A DNA stretch of 64,000 nt from Gonocerus acuteangulatus (lineage: Eukaryota; Arthropoda; Insecta; Hemiptera; Coreidae): positions 59,090,459-59,154,458 of the forward strand of contig OX328124.1 in assembly GCA_946811695.1 (NCBI GenBank), read 5' to 3'. Numbering within the stretch: position 1 is the stretch's first letter; each line of letters opens with the position of its first letter. A model generated the notes under the pieces. The model saw only the letters and a program-made list of their open reading frames with translations. It ran no database searches and was not told the DNA's origin. The position numbers were made by a program, and so were the translations under genes. This document shows positions 48,814 to 60,631 of the stretch, piece after piece.

Positions 48814-50345
48814 CATATTGATACAAGTTGGGAGTAAATATATGGACATTTAGAACTTTCAAGTATTTTTATCTTCTGCATTTTTTCAAATATACTCTTT
48901 TTGAAGACTAGTCCTCAGAAAATGATTTTGATCCTGACCCAAATCTTCTTCGTAAATCCAGTTTTTTTACTAAATCTTACCTCTAAAAGAAACAAAACCT
49001 GAATTAATAAATTTTGAAAGGACATTAGCGACAAATATCTACTGGGGGACTAATCTAAATCGCCAATAACAGAGTTTCTGTTCGCATACGCAGTTTGCGT
49101 AATTGTGGAAAACAATGTAACGGTATGGTGGCTACCTGGGCTTACATCAGAAAGTACGGCTGCTAACTTACATACAAAACAAGTGCAAGCGAACCCAATT
49201 GCAAAAAAATTAAATGTTACAACAAAAACATTTCTTGTATACTTGTAAATAATGCCATGCTGCAAAACTTCTGATTTGGTGGAGACTTTCATTTGAAAAT
49301 CAACTTAATAAGTTCAAAGATCACAGCTATGCAAAACCGAAGCATGCAAGGATATTATTACTTTGTTACAGTTATGATTCATAACGTTTCCTTGCATATA
49401 AAAATATACATTAACAAAACTAACTTGGAAATGTATATGTGTAAGGCACAGTTGAAACATAGATCTGAACTGTTAGGATACCAAGATAAAATTAGGTCCG
49501 ATAATTGCTTTGATATTGGTTATGGTTCAATATCCGGGGATAGAAGATGAAGAAGAAAGAGTCAGCAACTTGTAGATGGTGCTATCTACAGAGTTCGAAT
49601 CGGATGATCGCTGAAATGGAGCGAGAAAGGAGAAGGAGGCAGATAAGGCAAGGATTCGAACATTAGACGGAGAGAGAAAGAGTGAGATCGAGAGAAGAGA
49701 GAGAGAGAGAGAGAGAGATAAAACCCTGTCCAGTTGGAACTTCGTCTCTACCTAAATCATAGTGGATACTACTTAAGCTGGGAGAACTTAGTTTGTGTTC
49801 ACGGACTTGAAACTTACAAAGGGCAATCTTAATGTCACTCCTACTCGAACACCAGCCACTAAAAAGACGTTTTATCCCAATCAGACCTTATATTTCTCAT
49901 TAAAGACATTTCACTTACCAAGCTAAACATTCCAGAAGGTCAAAATAATTAAATATTTTTAAAATAATAATCTCCATAAGACAATAATTCTGCGTGTTTC
50001 GCACTAGGGATTTTGTCGAATGAAAATTAGAATAGAAGTATAGAAAATGCTTTTTGTTTAAACCTGGATGGGCTCAAATCATGATGCAGAAAAATTTGAG
50101 TTTTAGTACGTACCAGACCTCCCAGGAACATTTTTGACAACTTTTTTTATTAGATTTACGGACGGACCGAAACATGTGTAAGACCTATGCATTATTTTTT
50201 AATAACTTATACTGGTTTCCAGTTATAGAAAAATAAAGTGTTATCTAATACAATAAACGAAAAAAATATCATGAACGTCCGTAAATCAGTGTTAATGTAA
50301 AAAGAGTCAACTCATTTATGAAGTTTCGAAGACATTACCTGCAAC

Positions 50346-50346
<1 letters not shown>
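48135..50346. other. AT-rich sequence with simple repeats
   Basis: Contains (TAA)n at 48296-48321, (TA)n at 48760-48810 and (GA)n at 49695-49718. ORFs of 80 and 85 codons meet at 49292/49293 on opposite strands and show no domain. Confidence 0.45.

Positions 50347-50402
<56 letters not shown>
50347..50402 (+). repeat. Poly-A tract (56 A)
   Basis: A pure A run. The upstream plus-strand sequence is not a recognised retroelement. Confidence 0.8.
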
Positions 50403-50404
<2 letters not shown>

Positions 50405-50744
50405 AATTAGTATAAATTATTCTTTTAATCTCAAAAATAAAACATGCATCAACTCATAACCTAATTAGAGAGATTTACACACTTCAAATGGTACCTTTTA
50501 CAAAAACAAATTGCCTTATTAAGACAGTTTTCATTAAATAGTGATTGTTTGAAGACTTTACAGTCTTATTTTACTTTCTATAGGCAATAATAACTGCATG
50601 TTATTAGTGTATATGTATATATATCATTATATTATAGCAATATATATTATTTATGATAGCAATCATTGGGTGAAAGTATAGAAGTAAATACATAATTAAA
50701 ATGAAAACTAATTTTGATATTAAATCTGGTGCAAAAACAATATA

Positions 50745-50995
50745 TCGTCGTTGCAAATGCAATGTATCGAATGTGAAAAAACGCATTTTTTATTTTCAAT
50801 CTTTACTGATTGCTGTTGGATTGATGGACAACTAACTCTCGAATCTAATTTCACTCAGTGAAAGGGAAAGTAACTTCTGTCAAAAGGTCTAATCTGTTGA
50901 CTATTTGACTGTCCAAAAGCAAAGTAATAATAAAAGTATTTTCACTCTGGAAACTGGCGATTTTCACATTCGATACTTTGCATTTGTATCGACGA
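50745..50995 (+). mobile_element. TIR MITE, 251 bp (copy 2 of family with 44603)
   Basis: TCGTCGTTGCAAATGCAATG at the left is mirrored at the right by CATTTGTATCGACGA. ATAT lies on both sides (50741-50744 and 50995-50998, overlapping the tips), so the exact target duplication is ambiguous. The body aligns with copy 1. Confidence 0.8.
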
Positions 50996-51370
50996 TATAG
51001 TACTTAGCCAAAAGGAAGGTAATTATTTAAATTAAAATACAAAGAATCGGAATGTCCTAATGATTTTAGAAAGAATTTTGGTTTCTCCAATAAAACAATT
51101 CACTTATAGAAAAATACTCTATGATTGTTTAATTTAATTTTAAAGCTGACTGGAAAACATTTATTTTGTGAATAAAAGTTAGCTAGTTTTCTAACTAAAT
51201 TGGATTGCTTGATAAACTACAAAGTGTTCGCTTATTTTATTCTAGTTTTCTACTTTTGATAAAACTGTAACACTCTCGTCAAATTTACGCTGACTGGAAC
51301 GGTTTCGTTTCAATAAGCCACAGAAAATTTCTAAGCAATATGCTAATAATGTTCAAGTAACAATCGAGTA

Positions 51371-51695
51371 CAGCGTTTCTTAAACTGGGTTCCGCCTAGC
51401 CACAATAAGGGGTCCCTAAACGAAACAATTATGTTTGTTTTTTTTTAGTTTTGAACTCGAAACTAAAAAAACACAAACATTTTTCATTAAAAATGTTCTC
51501 TATAAATTTATAAGACTTATTTTTATTTATTATTAAATTATCCAGCGATTATTTTTTGCAAATGTTCATTATATCGTATCGTACATATGTGATTGTGTGC
51601 CAGAAATTAAATTTCAAAACGTCTGAGAGGGGTTTCGCAAAACGAAATTTAGTTCAGGAGGGGGTCCCCGGACTACAGAAGTTTAAGAACCTCTG
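51371..51695. mobile_element. hAT-like MITE, 325 bp
   Basis: CAGCGTTTCTTAAACTGGG at the left and the reverse of AGTTTAAGAACCTCTG at the right match the well-known CAGNG-TTTCT-AAACT ends of hAT non-autonomous elements. Interior GGGTTCC/GGGGTCC words match the type. No clear 8-bp duplication remains. A hairpin at 51431-51480 (arms TTTTTTTAGTTTT and complement) lies inside. Confidence 0.7.
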
Positions 51696-51699
51696 CCAT

Positions 51700-53890
51700 A
51701 CCTAATCAATATTATATACGCGATTCCTAGCATGCTTTAACATATTTTTATCTTACTATGAGAAAATCAGTGGAGGCGTTTTCCTTTGTGTCAAAGATAA
51801 GGTAACAAAAGCTTTACAGCATTCTTATATATATTGGACATAAATCCGAATTGGACCTTTTAACATGAGATGCCCACCAAAGTTCGATACTGCGAGTACT
51901 CTATACTATTGAGTATAAAAATTCTCAATGGTGTTATGATTTTTTAACGTTTAATAAAAGGCCAACCAATCTTTCTAGAAAATATGTTTATAATCAAGAA
52001 ATTCACTGAAAATATGACTAAACTAAAAAAAAAGTAGCGAACAAATATAATGCAGTTATGAACATTTCTAGCATTACAGATAATGAATGTGTGGAAGCAA
52101 TTGCCTTGTCCCATGAATTTTTCATATTGACGACCATCGTCCACTAAAATAACTAAGAATTAACTATTTTAATAAATTATAAGTTTTTAATAAAACTTTC
52201 TGAAACTACTATTAATTTTTTTAAAATTCTCTACCCAGTAAAACTTAATTTTCCCAACGAGCCGTGGGATGTGCTTCGATTGTTATTCGAGAATACAAAG
52301 AGGTAATCCATAAATCAAAATGCTCCTTACAAACATTAAGTCATATTTATTTTTTTTTTTTTTTTTTTTTTGGATTTTGTGTATGTCATAATATTGTTGT
52401 AAACTTTTTTTTTTTACCTTTTTTTTAAATCACAAACAGACTAATTTTTAAGTGGATTTATATTTTGTTGTCACAATGAGCTGAAGGTAAATTAAATAAA
52501 TGAATACTACAAATTAAACACAGATTGTTATTCACATTTGTGGATCATATTAGAGATTGCTTTGAAATTTATTGAGGTATTTCGCCCGAAAGGTCATTTG
52601 AATTAATCACAGCTGCAATAAAAAATCCACATAAAAATTCAAAGAACAACCCATTAAGCAGGCGAAGAATTAGCTCCCGTCAGGCTGTAATGAGGGTTTT
52701 CATACAGAATTACTACTGTAATATTTCCCTCCCCTAATTTCTTAGATTCTTTTCCGCTATATAGTCTTCACTTCTCGCTCTGTTCACTTCAGTCTTTAAA
52801 GAAGGCGTGATGTGCCTTAGTTGGCTCGGTTCTGGTTCGCAATATGATTCATGTGGATTCTGGCTATAGATTATTTTGCTTATTACAGCTGATAAATTAT
52901 CATAGTCAATTCGAAATTGACAGATGAAAATGAATTTTTCTAGGACGAAAAGAGAAAAAATAACTCCAATAGAGTAGGAAATGTGAATTAAGAGAAAAAA
53001 ATAGGGAGATTCCCAAGGCAATCATTTTATAATGTCTCCTGTAATATTAGATAATTGTAAAATTGCTATATAATTAAGGTGTGTATTTCCGAACCTCCAC
53101 AACAGTAAGGTGATTTTCTTATTATAAAATAATCCTGAACAAATCAGTTGAAATTAAGTCTTTATAATGTATATAACATATACAACAATATAAAAAATAA
53201 ATTTAATTTGAAAATTACCTATAAATTATAACATATTTAAAAACAACATGATAGGAAAATAACAAAACTCTTGTACCAATAAATAGTGGAGTAATAAATA
53301 CTTCACTAAAAGATAGAAATCATCACCTAGGTGACTTAATGTGAAGTATTTATTTCATGTTCTGAAGCCGCTCCTAAGAACATCCACACGCTCACTCACT
53401 CAAATATACAAATGCAGGCACAATGATGTAAAATTGCATTATATGAAAAAGTTCAAGGTTATTAAATAAGACGCCGAAAATAGTACTTTGGAAATGTTGT
53501 ACAAGGTGTAACACAGCAACCCCCTCGTGTAATCGATATTGTTGGTTCGGGTTCATAGAAACGTAATGACAACTGGTAAAATCGTTCATTATACCGCCTT
53601 ATAGAAAGCAGTGCCGTTGGAATAATAAAACAGGTAAATTATTTATGATGGACAGCGAAAATTAACAGAGAATTGTTAACGTCAATTATTGGCTGTCACA
53701 AGTGCTCTGTGATCAAACCGACGCACATCTTACTATAAGTACATACCTCAACAGCAAACATATTGCATTACCTCAATATTTGAAGGGGCGAAAGGACATC
53801 AAAAACGTACTTAAATGCTGCAATCAGCACGTTTTATCCGTTTTTTATGGAGTTGTAGACTCCGACAGCGCGTTTTGAAAAATTTAATAA
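51700..53890. other. AT-rich sequence, no gene confirmed
   Basis: A 95-codon minus ORF (52734-53021) has a hydrophobic N-terminal half, but no splice or family evidence. A T-run lies at 52351-52371. Confidence 0.35.
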
Positions 53891-53899
53891 ATAATTGTG

Positions 53900-53929
53900 C
53901 GGCGCTAATGGCCAAGCTGTAAATGCGCC

Positions 53930-53974
<45 letters not shown>
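53900..53974 (+). mobile_element. 5'-truncated SINE (tail and poly-A)
   Basis: CGGCGCTAATGGCCAAGCTG, then AATGCGCCGTT and about 43 A match the tail of the SINE at 37050. AATTGTG flanks both sides (53893-53899 and 53975-53981), a 7-bp target duplication. The tRNA head was lost at insertion. Confidence 0.85.
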
Positions 53975-53979
<5 letters not shown>

Positions 53980-54049
53980 TGGTGGAGACGTGGATTTTCG
54001 GTTGTCCTATTTAATGCAGTACCGCCAACGCCAAGCTAAATGAATGTCA

Positions 54050-54052
<3 letters not shown>

Positions 54053-54132
<80 letters not shown>
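54053..54132. repeat. (TA)n microsatellite (about 39 units)
   Basis: The longest TA tract in the window. Confidence 0.95.
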
Positions 54133-54134
<2 letters not shown>

Positions 54135-54139
54135 GTTAA

Positions 54140-55490
54140 ATCAGTTATACTGTAATTTATTTATTTAACAGGAATAAATTTATATTAGACGGTAGGTTAT
54201 TGGATTTAACGACTAGAATACATAAAAATGGGTTTATAAAGCAGACTGTGAGTAAAGGCCCCTGAGTTGTGACCATCGGACCATAACCTCTTCTTGGTAA
54301 GTGAGCATGGCAGAAGGTGCCACCAAGAATATGAAGTAGCCATTACTTGAAATCAATGGTAATGTCCTCTGCAGCTACCAAATCTCAAGGAGGGGGCTTT
54401 TTAAATCGTTTATACTCGGCACAGATATTATATGAAATCATAATATTTACTTTACTTCACTTCATGTGCCTTTAATCAAATAAATTACGGTTAAGTGTCA
54501 AACAAACCATTCAGCATTCATTTGTAGGTTTGTTTGGTTATTTTAAAAATAAAAATCATGAGGAGTTTAGGACACACTAGTATAATTCATTTGTCGATAT
54601 CCAAAAAATCACTTTGCGAAAATGATAACTTATACTGTCGGACTGCAACTTGAGACAATACTGGGACGCCCCATGAAAAATGAACGAACTACCTCAGTCA
54701 TAATAAATTGAGCTCTTACGTGCTACAACAATTATTTTATAATCTGACGTAGTACATTTCAAGTACTACAACAGTGTAGTATTTTCCATAGTCCTCGAAT
54801 GGTAATAGTAATTAATCCAAATCACTTAGGACGAGATCTCAGATCTGGAAGATGTTTTTGACTCCATGACCCTCGATAAAGTTTTTTTTTTTTTTTCCAG
54901 GAGATCCATAGATGGGAAGAAACCCGTAAGTGAACCCCTTGCTGAATATATCAAAACCACATGGAAAGAGATTTGACATTCAAGAATATAATGAAAATAA
55001 GTAGTTCTACTATAAGACAAGGCTTTTGGAGGTTTACACACAGCTACCTCGTCCCTAGAACATATTGAGAAACTTGAAACTTATTTAATATAACTTTAAA
55101 AATAAAATATTTTCAAGGGCAACATCCTACATAATAGTGTGGTATCCAACTAACGTTACTCGAGTATTATTGGAAAGTATTCTAATACACGGACAGAGAG
55201 TTCACCAACCTAAGAAAAAAAAAACTTTGCAACCAAATGTTAACTTTGTAAAATTAATTAATGTTACTATTAGCTACTATATTTGTCATTGGTATGTAGT
55301 TTCTTATTTCTTTGTAAAATCAATTAATGTTACTAATTACTATTAAAATCAATTATTGTACCTATTTACTTTTTCATTCTAAGAATTTAAGACGATATGT
55401 TCTTTTATAAGTTAATTGTATTTTTAGTTCTGTTACCTATCACAATTATAAACATTTTTTGGTTTCTGTATTAATTTCTTTTTTTTTGTC
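54140..55490. other. AT-rich sequence, no gene recognised
   Basis: Near 55250-55350 the phrase AATTAATGTTACTA recurs, a weak tandem. ORFs 54826-55041 and 55137-55346 have no domain. Confidence 0.4.
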
Positions 55491-55497
55491 ATTTTAG

Positions 55498-55600
55498 CTG
55501 ACGAAGGCTAACAATGAGTAGCCGAAACGTCCGAAATATAGATTTTTTTAAAAACAAAATCATATTGAGGTTTATTTAGCCGAATCCCAACCATTCCATC
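55498..55600 (+). repeat. CTGA/GAAACGTC cassette with 3' segment
   Basis: CTGACGAAGGCTA, loop ACAATGAG, TAGCCGAAACGTCC: the GGCTA/TAGCC stem is perfect. About 45 bp on, TTTAGCCGAATCCCAACC closes the unit; related endings occur at 34901 and, as GGATCCCAAC, at 62452. Ends just before the large foldback. Confidence 0.6.
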
Positions 55601-55609
55601 TTTACTTAT

Positions 55610-56414
55610 CATATAAATGACTATTGTATTATCTCAAATGGTACTTGCGAAAAATGGTTCTCAAAATAAAAATAAAATGTAAACTTTATTGCATATAACG
55701 TCAATTCCAGAACACGTAGAAACGCCCCGATTGGACGGAAATGTGTCACATAATGACCTTTATCGACCCTCCAAGTTTGGTTTGAATCGGGTAAATATTC
55801 TTTGAAATATGGAAGGATTCTTGAATCTCTAACAAAATTTTAAGGGTCCCCCTTAGCGAAATTTAAAATACATTTTTTTTAATTTTTGTAATATTCCCAA
55901 AATTTGAATTTAAGGGTTTTTCAATGTGCAAAAAACTAATCTGACATCTCTTTTTAAATCAAAAAATTTTTTATAATCGATAACTTCTTAAATGTAGGTA
56001 TATGGAATATTCTGGCAGAATAATGACTTCTATAGAGTCGAGTTTGTAAAACAATTTTTTATTTAAAAACAGATGTCAGATTCGTTTTTTGCACATTGAA
56101 AACCCCCTGAATTCAAATTTTGGGAATATTACAAAAATGAAAAAAAATGTATTTTAAATTTCGCTAAGGGGGACCCTTAAAATTTTGTTAGAGATTCAAG
56201 AATCCTTCCATATTTCAAAGAATATTTACCCGATTCAATCCAAACTTGGAGGGTCGATAAAGGCCATAATGTGACACATTTCCGTCCAATCAGGGTGTTT
56301 CTGGAAACGTGTTCTGGAATTGACGTTATATGCAAAAAAGTTTACATTTTATTTTTATTTTGAGAACCATTTTTCGCAAGTACCATTTGAGATAATACAA
56401 TAGTCATTTATATG
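55610..56414. mobile_element. 805-bp foldback element (almost fully palindromic)
   Basis: The left arm from 55610 (CATATAAATGACTATTGTAT) is mirrored to 56414 at high identity over about 370-395 bp per arm, for example AACGTCAATTCCAGAACACG against its complement near 56310. The centre around 56015 has TATTCTGGCAGAATA. No ORF is present. The bordering ATAT is itself palindromic, so a target duplication cannot be proven. Confidence 0.85.
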
Positions 56415-56419
56415 GTTAG

Positions 56420-59410
56420 AAAAAGGAGTCTTTCTTCTTTCGAAAGATTTCAATGACGTAAAAATCGGATTATGTCAAGGGGAGATATTGAATTTCAAAA
56501 CGTCACATTACTTTTTCGCTTACAAATATTTAGCCTCTTCCATACTGGGAAAAATCATTATTTTTTGTTTTCAGTGATATTCACTATATTAGGGTTTCTT
56601 GGAGTGCTGATTTTAAATCTGTTATTATTTTTGGTGTAAAAAAATGTATAATACTAGTTTACCTGAAAACTTAAGCATATTTTTGAATGTATTTGATGAA
56701 ATATAAATTATTATTTAACGATTATATTTTTCTTTTAATCTACTCTATAAAACAAATGAATTGGCGAAAGAATTATGTCTATATCATTTTCTAAACTCGA
56801 TATAAAAAATAAAGCACTTTGAACCTATTTTATTTTATTTCGCGGCTCCTAAGGCGCATGGGACGGAACGCTCGGACACGCGTCGACTATTTTTCGATGT
56901 AGAATCACCAGAAAAAAATTGGTCCAAATCGGTGACCCCATCGCTGTATACTCCCCTTGTTAGACGAGAATATATTGAAAAACAGTAAAACCAGTTTTTT
57001 TCTTTCACCTTTCCTTCTATCCCAGGCCGGAAACTTATGGACCTTACTACGTACACTGAAGTGTTTCTTTCCCTTCGGGGTAAAAAAAGGAGATGAGGAG
57101 AGGAACAAAAAATAAAGCCCACAAATAAACTTCCAAATAGCAATCTTATAGAAAGCTGTTTGAGCCCTTATTATATTTTCCTTCTAGAAGTAGCTCCCTC
57201 GGCGAACTGATGACATCTCGTTTTTCCGCAGCTAAATGACGGAAGGGCTGGGTAGCCCATTATTTGGTAGCGGGTAGCCTATAGGGAAAGCATACAAATC
57301 GATTCCACCATAAGCCAAGCAACACATCCCATGCCACCATACAAGATAAGCCTTTTATATGAATAAGGAACGTTTCACCGGATATGAAGGATATTGAGTC
57401 ATTTATTCTCTTCAAAAGGGGAATTTTTGAATATATACTTTCTTTATTTTATGAAGAAAATATTCCTATTCCATTGGAATATTAAAACAAAAATTACCAT
57501 TATTATTATTTGTAGATAAATATCAGTGAAATTTAACCATAACTTGTATACGAGGAAACTAACAAAAATAGAATGATGATTCCATTAAAGTTGTACGCAT
57601 ATATAACCTAGTACATGTATTCGAAAGACGAGTTGAACGTGAGCGCAGAGATCGTGCCTAAGATTGTAGGTTGGATTTCCATCAGGTGTTCCTTTAATGT
57701 TTTATAAATTTCATTCGCTTCCAGTCGACGTCATAAGGTGGGGTTTCTACACATTTTCCTACACTGAACAAGACCTTAGACAAAATGAATGGAAAGATAA
57801 CAATATTTTTAATATAAGCCTGGAAGTGAAGGCCAAAACCTCGAGTTGGGAGACCATGATACAAATGCAAAAAGGTCATCCTTTTGCAGCCAAAGTTATA
57901 ACTAGCTATAATAATTTTTAAGAAATCAAAGAATGGTTAAGATTAAGAGAAAACATCATCTCTTCAGATGAATCTATATTTCGAACGTTGCGACATGCTC
58001 AATGACAGGCCTCTTCAGCACTAAATGCCTAGATGATGGAGGACCACGATAACGTTTAAGTGTCATGGATAAGCGTTGACAACACTTTCTCCTTGACTTA
58101 TTATCATCGTATCGCCTAACGATCTTCATCACATTATAATAATTCTTCTCTTTTTGAGGAATATTTTATCATCATGCATATCTTCTTTAACGGCCTGTTT
58201 TGATGCCAGAATAGAGAATATTTTCAATTTAACTATATTTTATCAAATGTATACCTTGGGCAATGACGACTACACATGTGGGTACATACTTTAATAGTAA
58301 TTTCAGTTCTTTGGCCTTTTTATTTGGTTGACGACATTTTGGCTGTAAGAACTTCAACCTAACTCAGACTGGATTAGATCTACCAGCCCTTCCACGACGA
58401 CAGTCCGATATACTAACCACTTACCCACAGCAATACCCACTGATAGCACCTGCTGTATTATGTATTGCAAACATAAGGATGGTCCTATAAGTGATAAGAT
58501 TGGCTAATCTAATAGTGACAAGCTCATCACTGGATAGAGGTAGATACGGCAATCCTGGGAGGAAGTCATCCAAGTCAGCTTGCTCAAGATAATCTCTACA
58601 CACATTGATCTACCAACACTGGCTCAGGTAACAAACCTCCGTACTCCCACTACAATACCCTATCTGGAATTCAGAATCTTATCAGGCAAATCATTTTTTA
58701 AAGAGAAATTAATAAACTCAACTCATTGCTGAGTTTAAAAATTATCATTAAAAACAAAAACGAAAGTCCAATATTTTAAAGGATTCTTTCAAATCCCAGT
58801 CGACTTTTAATTGTAGTCAAAAACCTCTGCAAACATTCTTACTAATTGTGTTTTAGAAAAATGAATATGACAAAGAAAAATTCTTGTTAGGTCCAGTTTC
58901 TGGAGTGTACAATTGCTTTTATTTTAAAGGAATAAGAGAAAATGAAAATACACATTTTCAGGAATTTGATACATTTATTAAAACATTGGACCTTAAAAAA
59001 TTCAATTAACTCATCTGAATGAACTCATATTTATATATATATATTTTTTATTTAGTTTTATTATTCAGTATGTGCATTAATATTTAATTAATCGATCGAA
59101 ATACATGTAGTATCCAGAAAGATTAAAATATACTCCCACGTAACTCCAACGTAAAAAACAAGAAAATAAGAGAAAAAGACCTATTAATGACATAAGCTGC
59201 CAACAAGTTTAATCGTTTTTGTTAATGATACTGTACATCCCAGGTTATTGGAAGAAAAGAATCATTGACGATTTAAGAAGATTACTGTATTTACAGCACC
59301 TGCAGAATCCCCCGAAATAAAAGTAAAGATGAGTTGTAAGATACATGTAAGGGCCTTAATTTACTCTACATAATCGTAACAAATGAATATTGAGAGGAAG
59401 ACTTCACAAG
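56420..59410. other. AT-rich sequence with retro-like fragments
   Basis: 56835-57143 on the minus strand has a 102-codon ORF and tail-like wording (TTGGTCCAAATCGGTGACC on plus) that suggests an old LINE 3' region; uncertain. A 74-codon plus ORF at 57697-57921 has no recognised domain. Confidence 0.35.
58371..58445 (-). mobile_element. tRNA-Asp-like SINE head (degenerate)
   Basis: On the minus strand TAAGTGGTTAGTATATCGGA, then CTGTC at the anticodon position and a weak B-box (GGTAGATCTAATCC). The order resembles tRNA-Asp(GTC). Imperfect stems rule out a working tRNA. The tail to about 58300 ends AAATAAAAAGG. Confidence 0.5.
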
Positions 59411-59420
59411 AGATGTCCAA

Positions 59421-60623
59421 TAGGGTGGGCCGAAAAAACTCTTTTTTATTTCGAAGTTGTAATAGTCCGGGAAAGTTGCGAATTATAAAGAGAAATAAAA
59501 GGAAACAAAAATGATCAAAATTAGTTGACATCTTCCGTTCGCGCATTGGCTTTGAATTTTTACAAAATATGAAAAATCTTACTTTTTGCGACTATTTTTT
59601 AAATTTTTTAATTTCATTATTTCTTAATATAGTAGTTTTTAACGTCTTCGAATAGGGCCTAAAATCATTGTGTATTAATTTGGTTTAGATCAGTTGATAT
59701 CTTTCAGTCGTGCAAACGGCTCAAAATTTGCCCAGATATTGAAATTTTCGCATTTTTAAGAGTTATTTTATGTATCTTTAATATACTTTTTTTTAAACGT
59801 AATAGTTACAATGTTTCTATTTTTGAACATAAAAACATTGTGTTTTATTATGGTGTAAATATATTGACCATTGGCTTCAAAATTGAGAACAGTTTCAGAA
59901 TCCTGAAGGCAAGGTAAATAACTGAGAACAGTAATAATGGACAGGTTCAACTAACACAACAGTAATTTATACAGAACTATGTTTTTTTCTATTTTATAAG
60001 CGTAACTTAATGGTTAAAAACTATTCTGTATCTTAAATATTTAAGCGTTTTAAATATACAGCAATTGGAAGTGTACCATGGCCATTATAACTGTTATTGC
60101 CCATCATGTCATAGGCCTAACTATCTTTTTTGAGGTCCAGTTTTTCTGTAGCATTGGCCTCATTCTGCGGCCGAAATTTGTTAATTGATTTACATCATAA
60201 TAAAATACAATGTTTTTATGTTAAAAAATGGAAACACTGTAACTATTACGTTAAAAAAACGTATACTAAAGATACATAAAATAACTCTTAAAAATGTGAA
60301 ATTTTCAATATCTGGGCAAATTTTGAGCCCTTTGCACGACTGAAAGACATCAACTGATCTAAACCAAATTAATACACAATGTTTTTAGGCCCTATTCGAA
60401 GACGTTAAAAACTATTATATTAAGAAATCATCAAATTCAAAAATTTAAAAAATAGTCGCAAAAAGTAAGATTTTTCATATTTTGTAAAATTTCAAAGTCA
60501 ATGCGCGAACGGAAGGTGTCAACCGATCTTGATCATTTTTGTTTCCTTTTATTTCTCTTTATAGTTCGCAACTTTCCCGGACTATTACAACTTCGAAATA
60601 AAAAAAATGTTCGGCCCACCCTA
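59421..60623. mobile_element. 1.2-kb foldback hAT-like element with 8-bp target duplication
   Basis: TAGGGTGGGCCGAAAAAACT at the left and its complement at the right close arms of about 440 bp (59421-59865 against 60180-60623). The interior of each arm also matches (TAATAGTCCGGGAAAGTTGC, GCGCGAACGGAAGG and others). ATGTCCAA flanks both sides (59413-59420 and 60624-60631). An 8-bp duplication and TAGGG tips fit the hAT superfamily. It has no transposase ORF. The unpaired centre (59866-60179) is about 310 bp. Confidence 0.85.
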
Positions 60624-60631
60624 ATGTCCAA

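Noticed and set aside
52734..53021. 95-codon minus ORF with hydrophobic N-terminal half as a signal-peptide exon of the Ig gene
   Set aside because: No consensus donor within or after it in the required phase and no family resemblance.
55498..55532. Complete hammerhead ribozyme in the CTGAnGA...GAAAC cassette
   Set aside because: The core words and stem II fit, but GAAAC is followed at once by GTC with no stem III loop, and the flanks do not pair to form stem I at 29178, 55498 or 62359. A self-cleaving fold is not supported.
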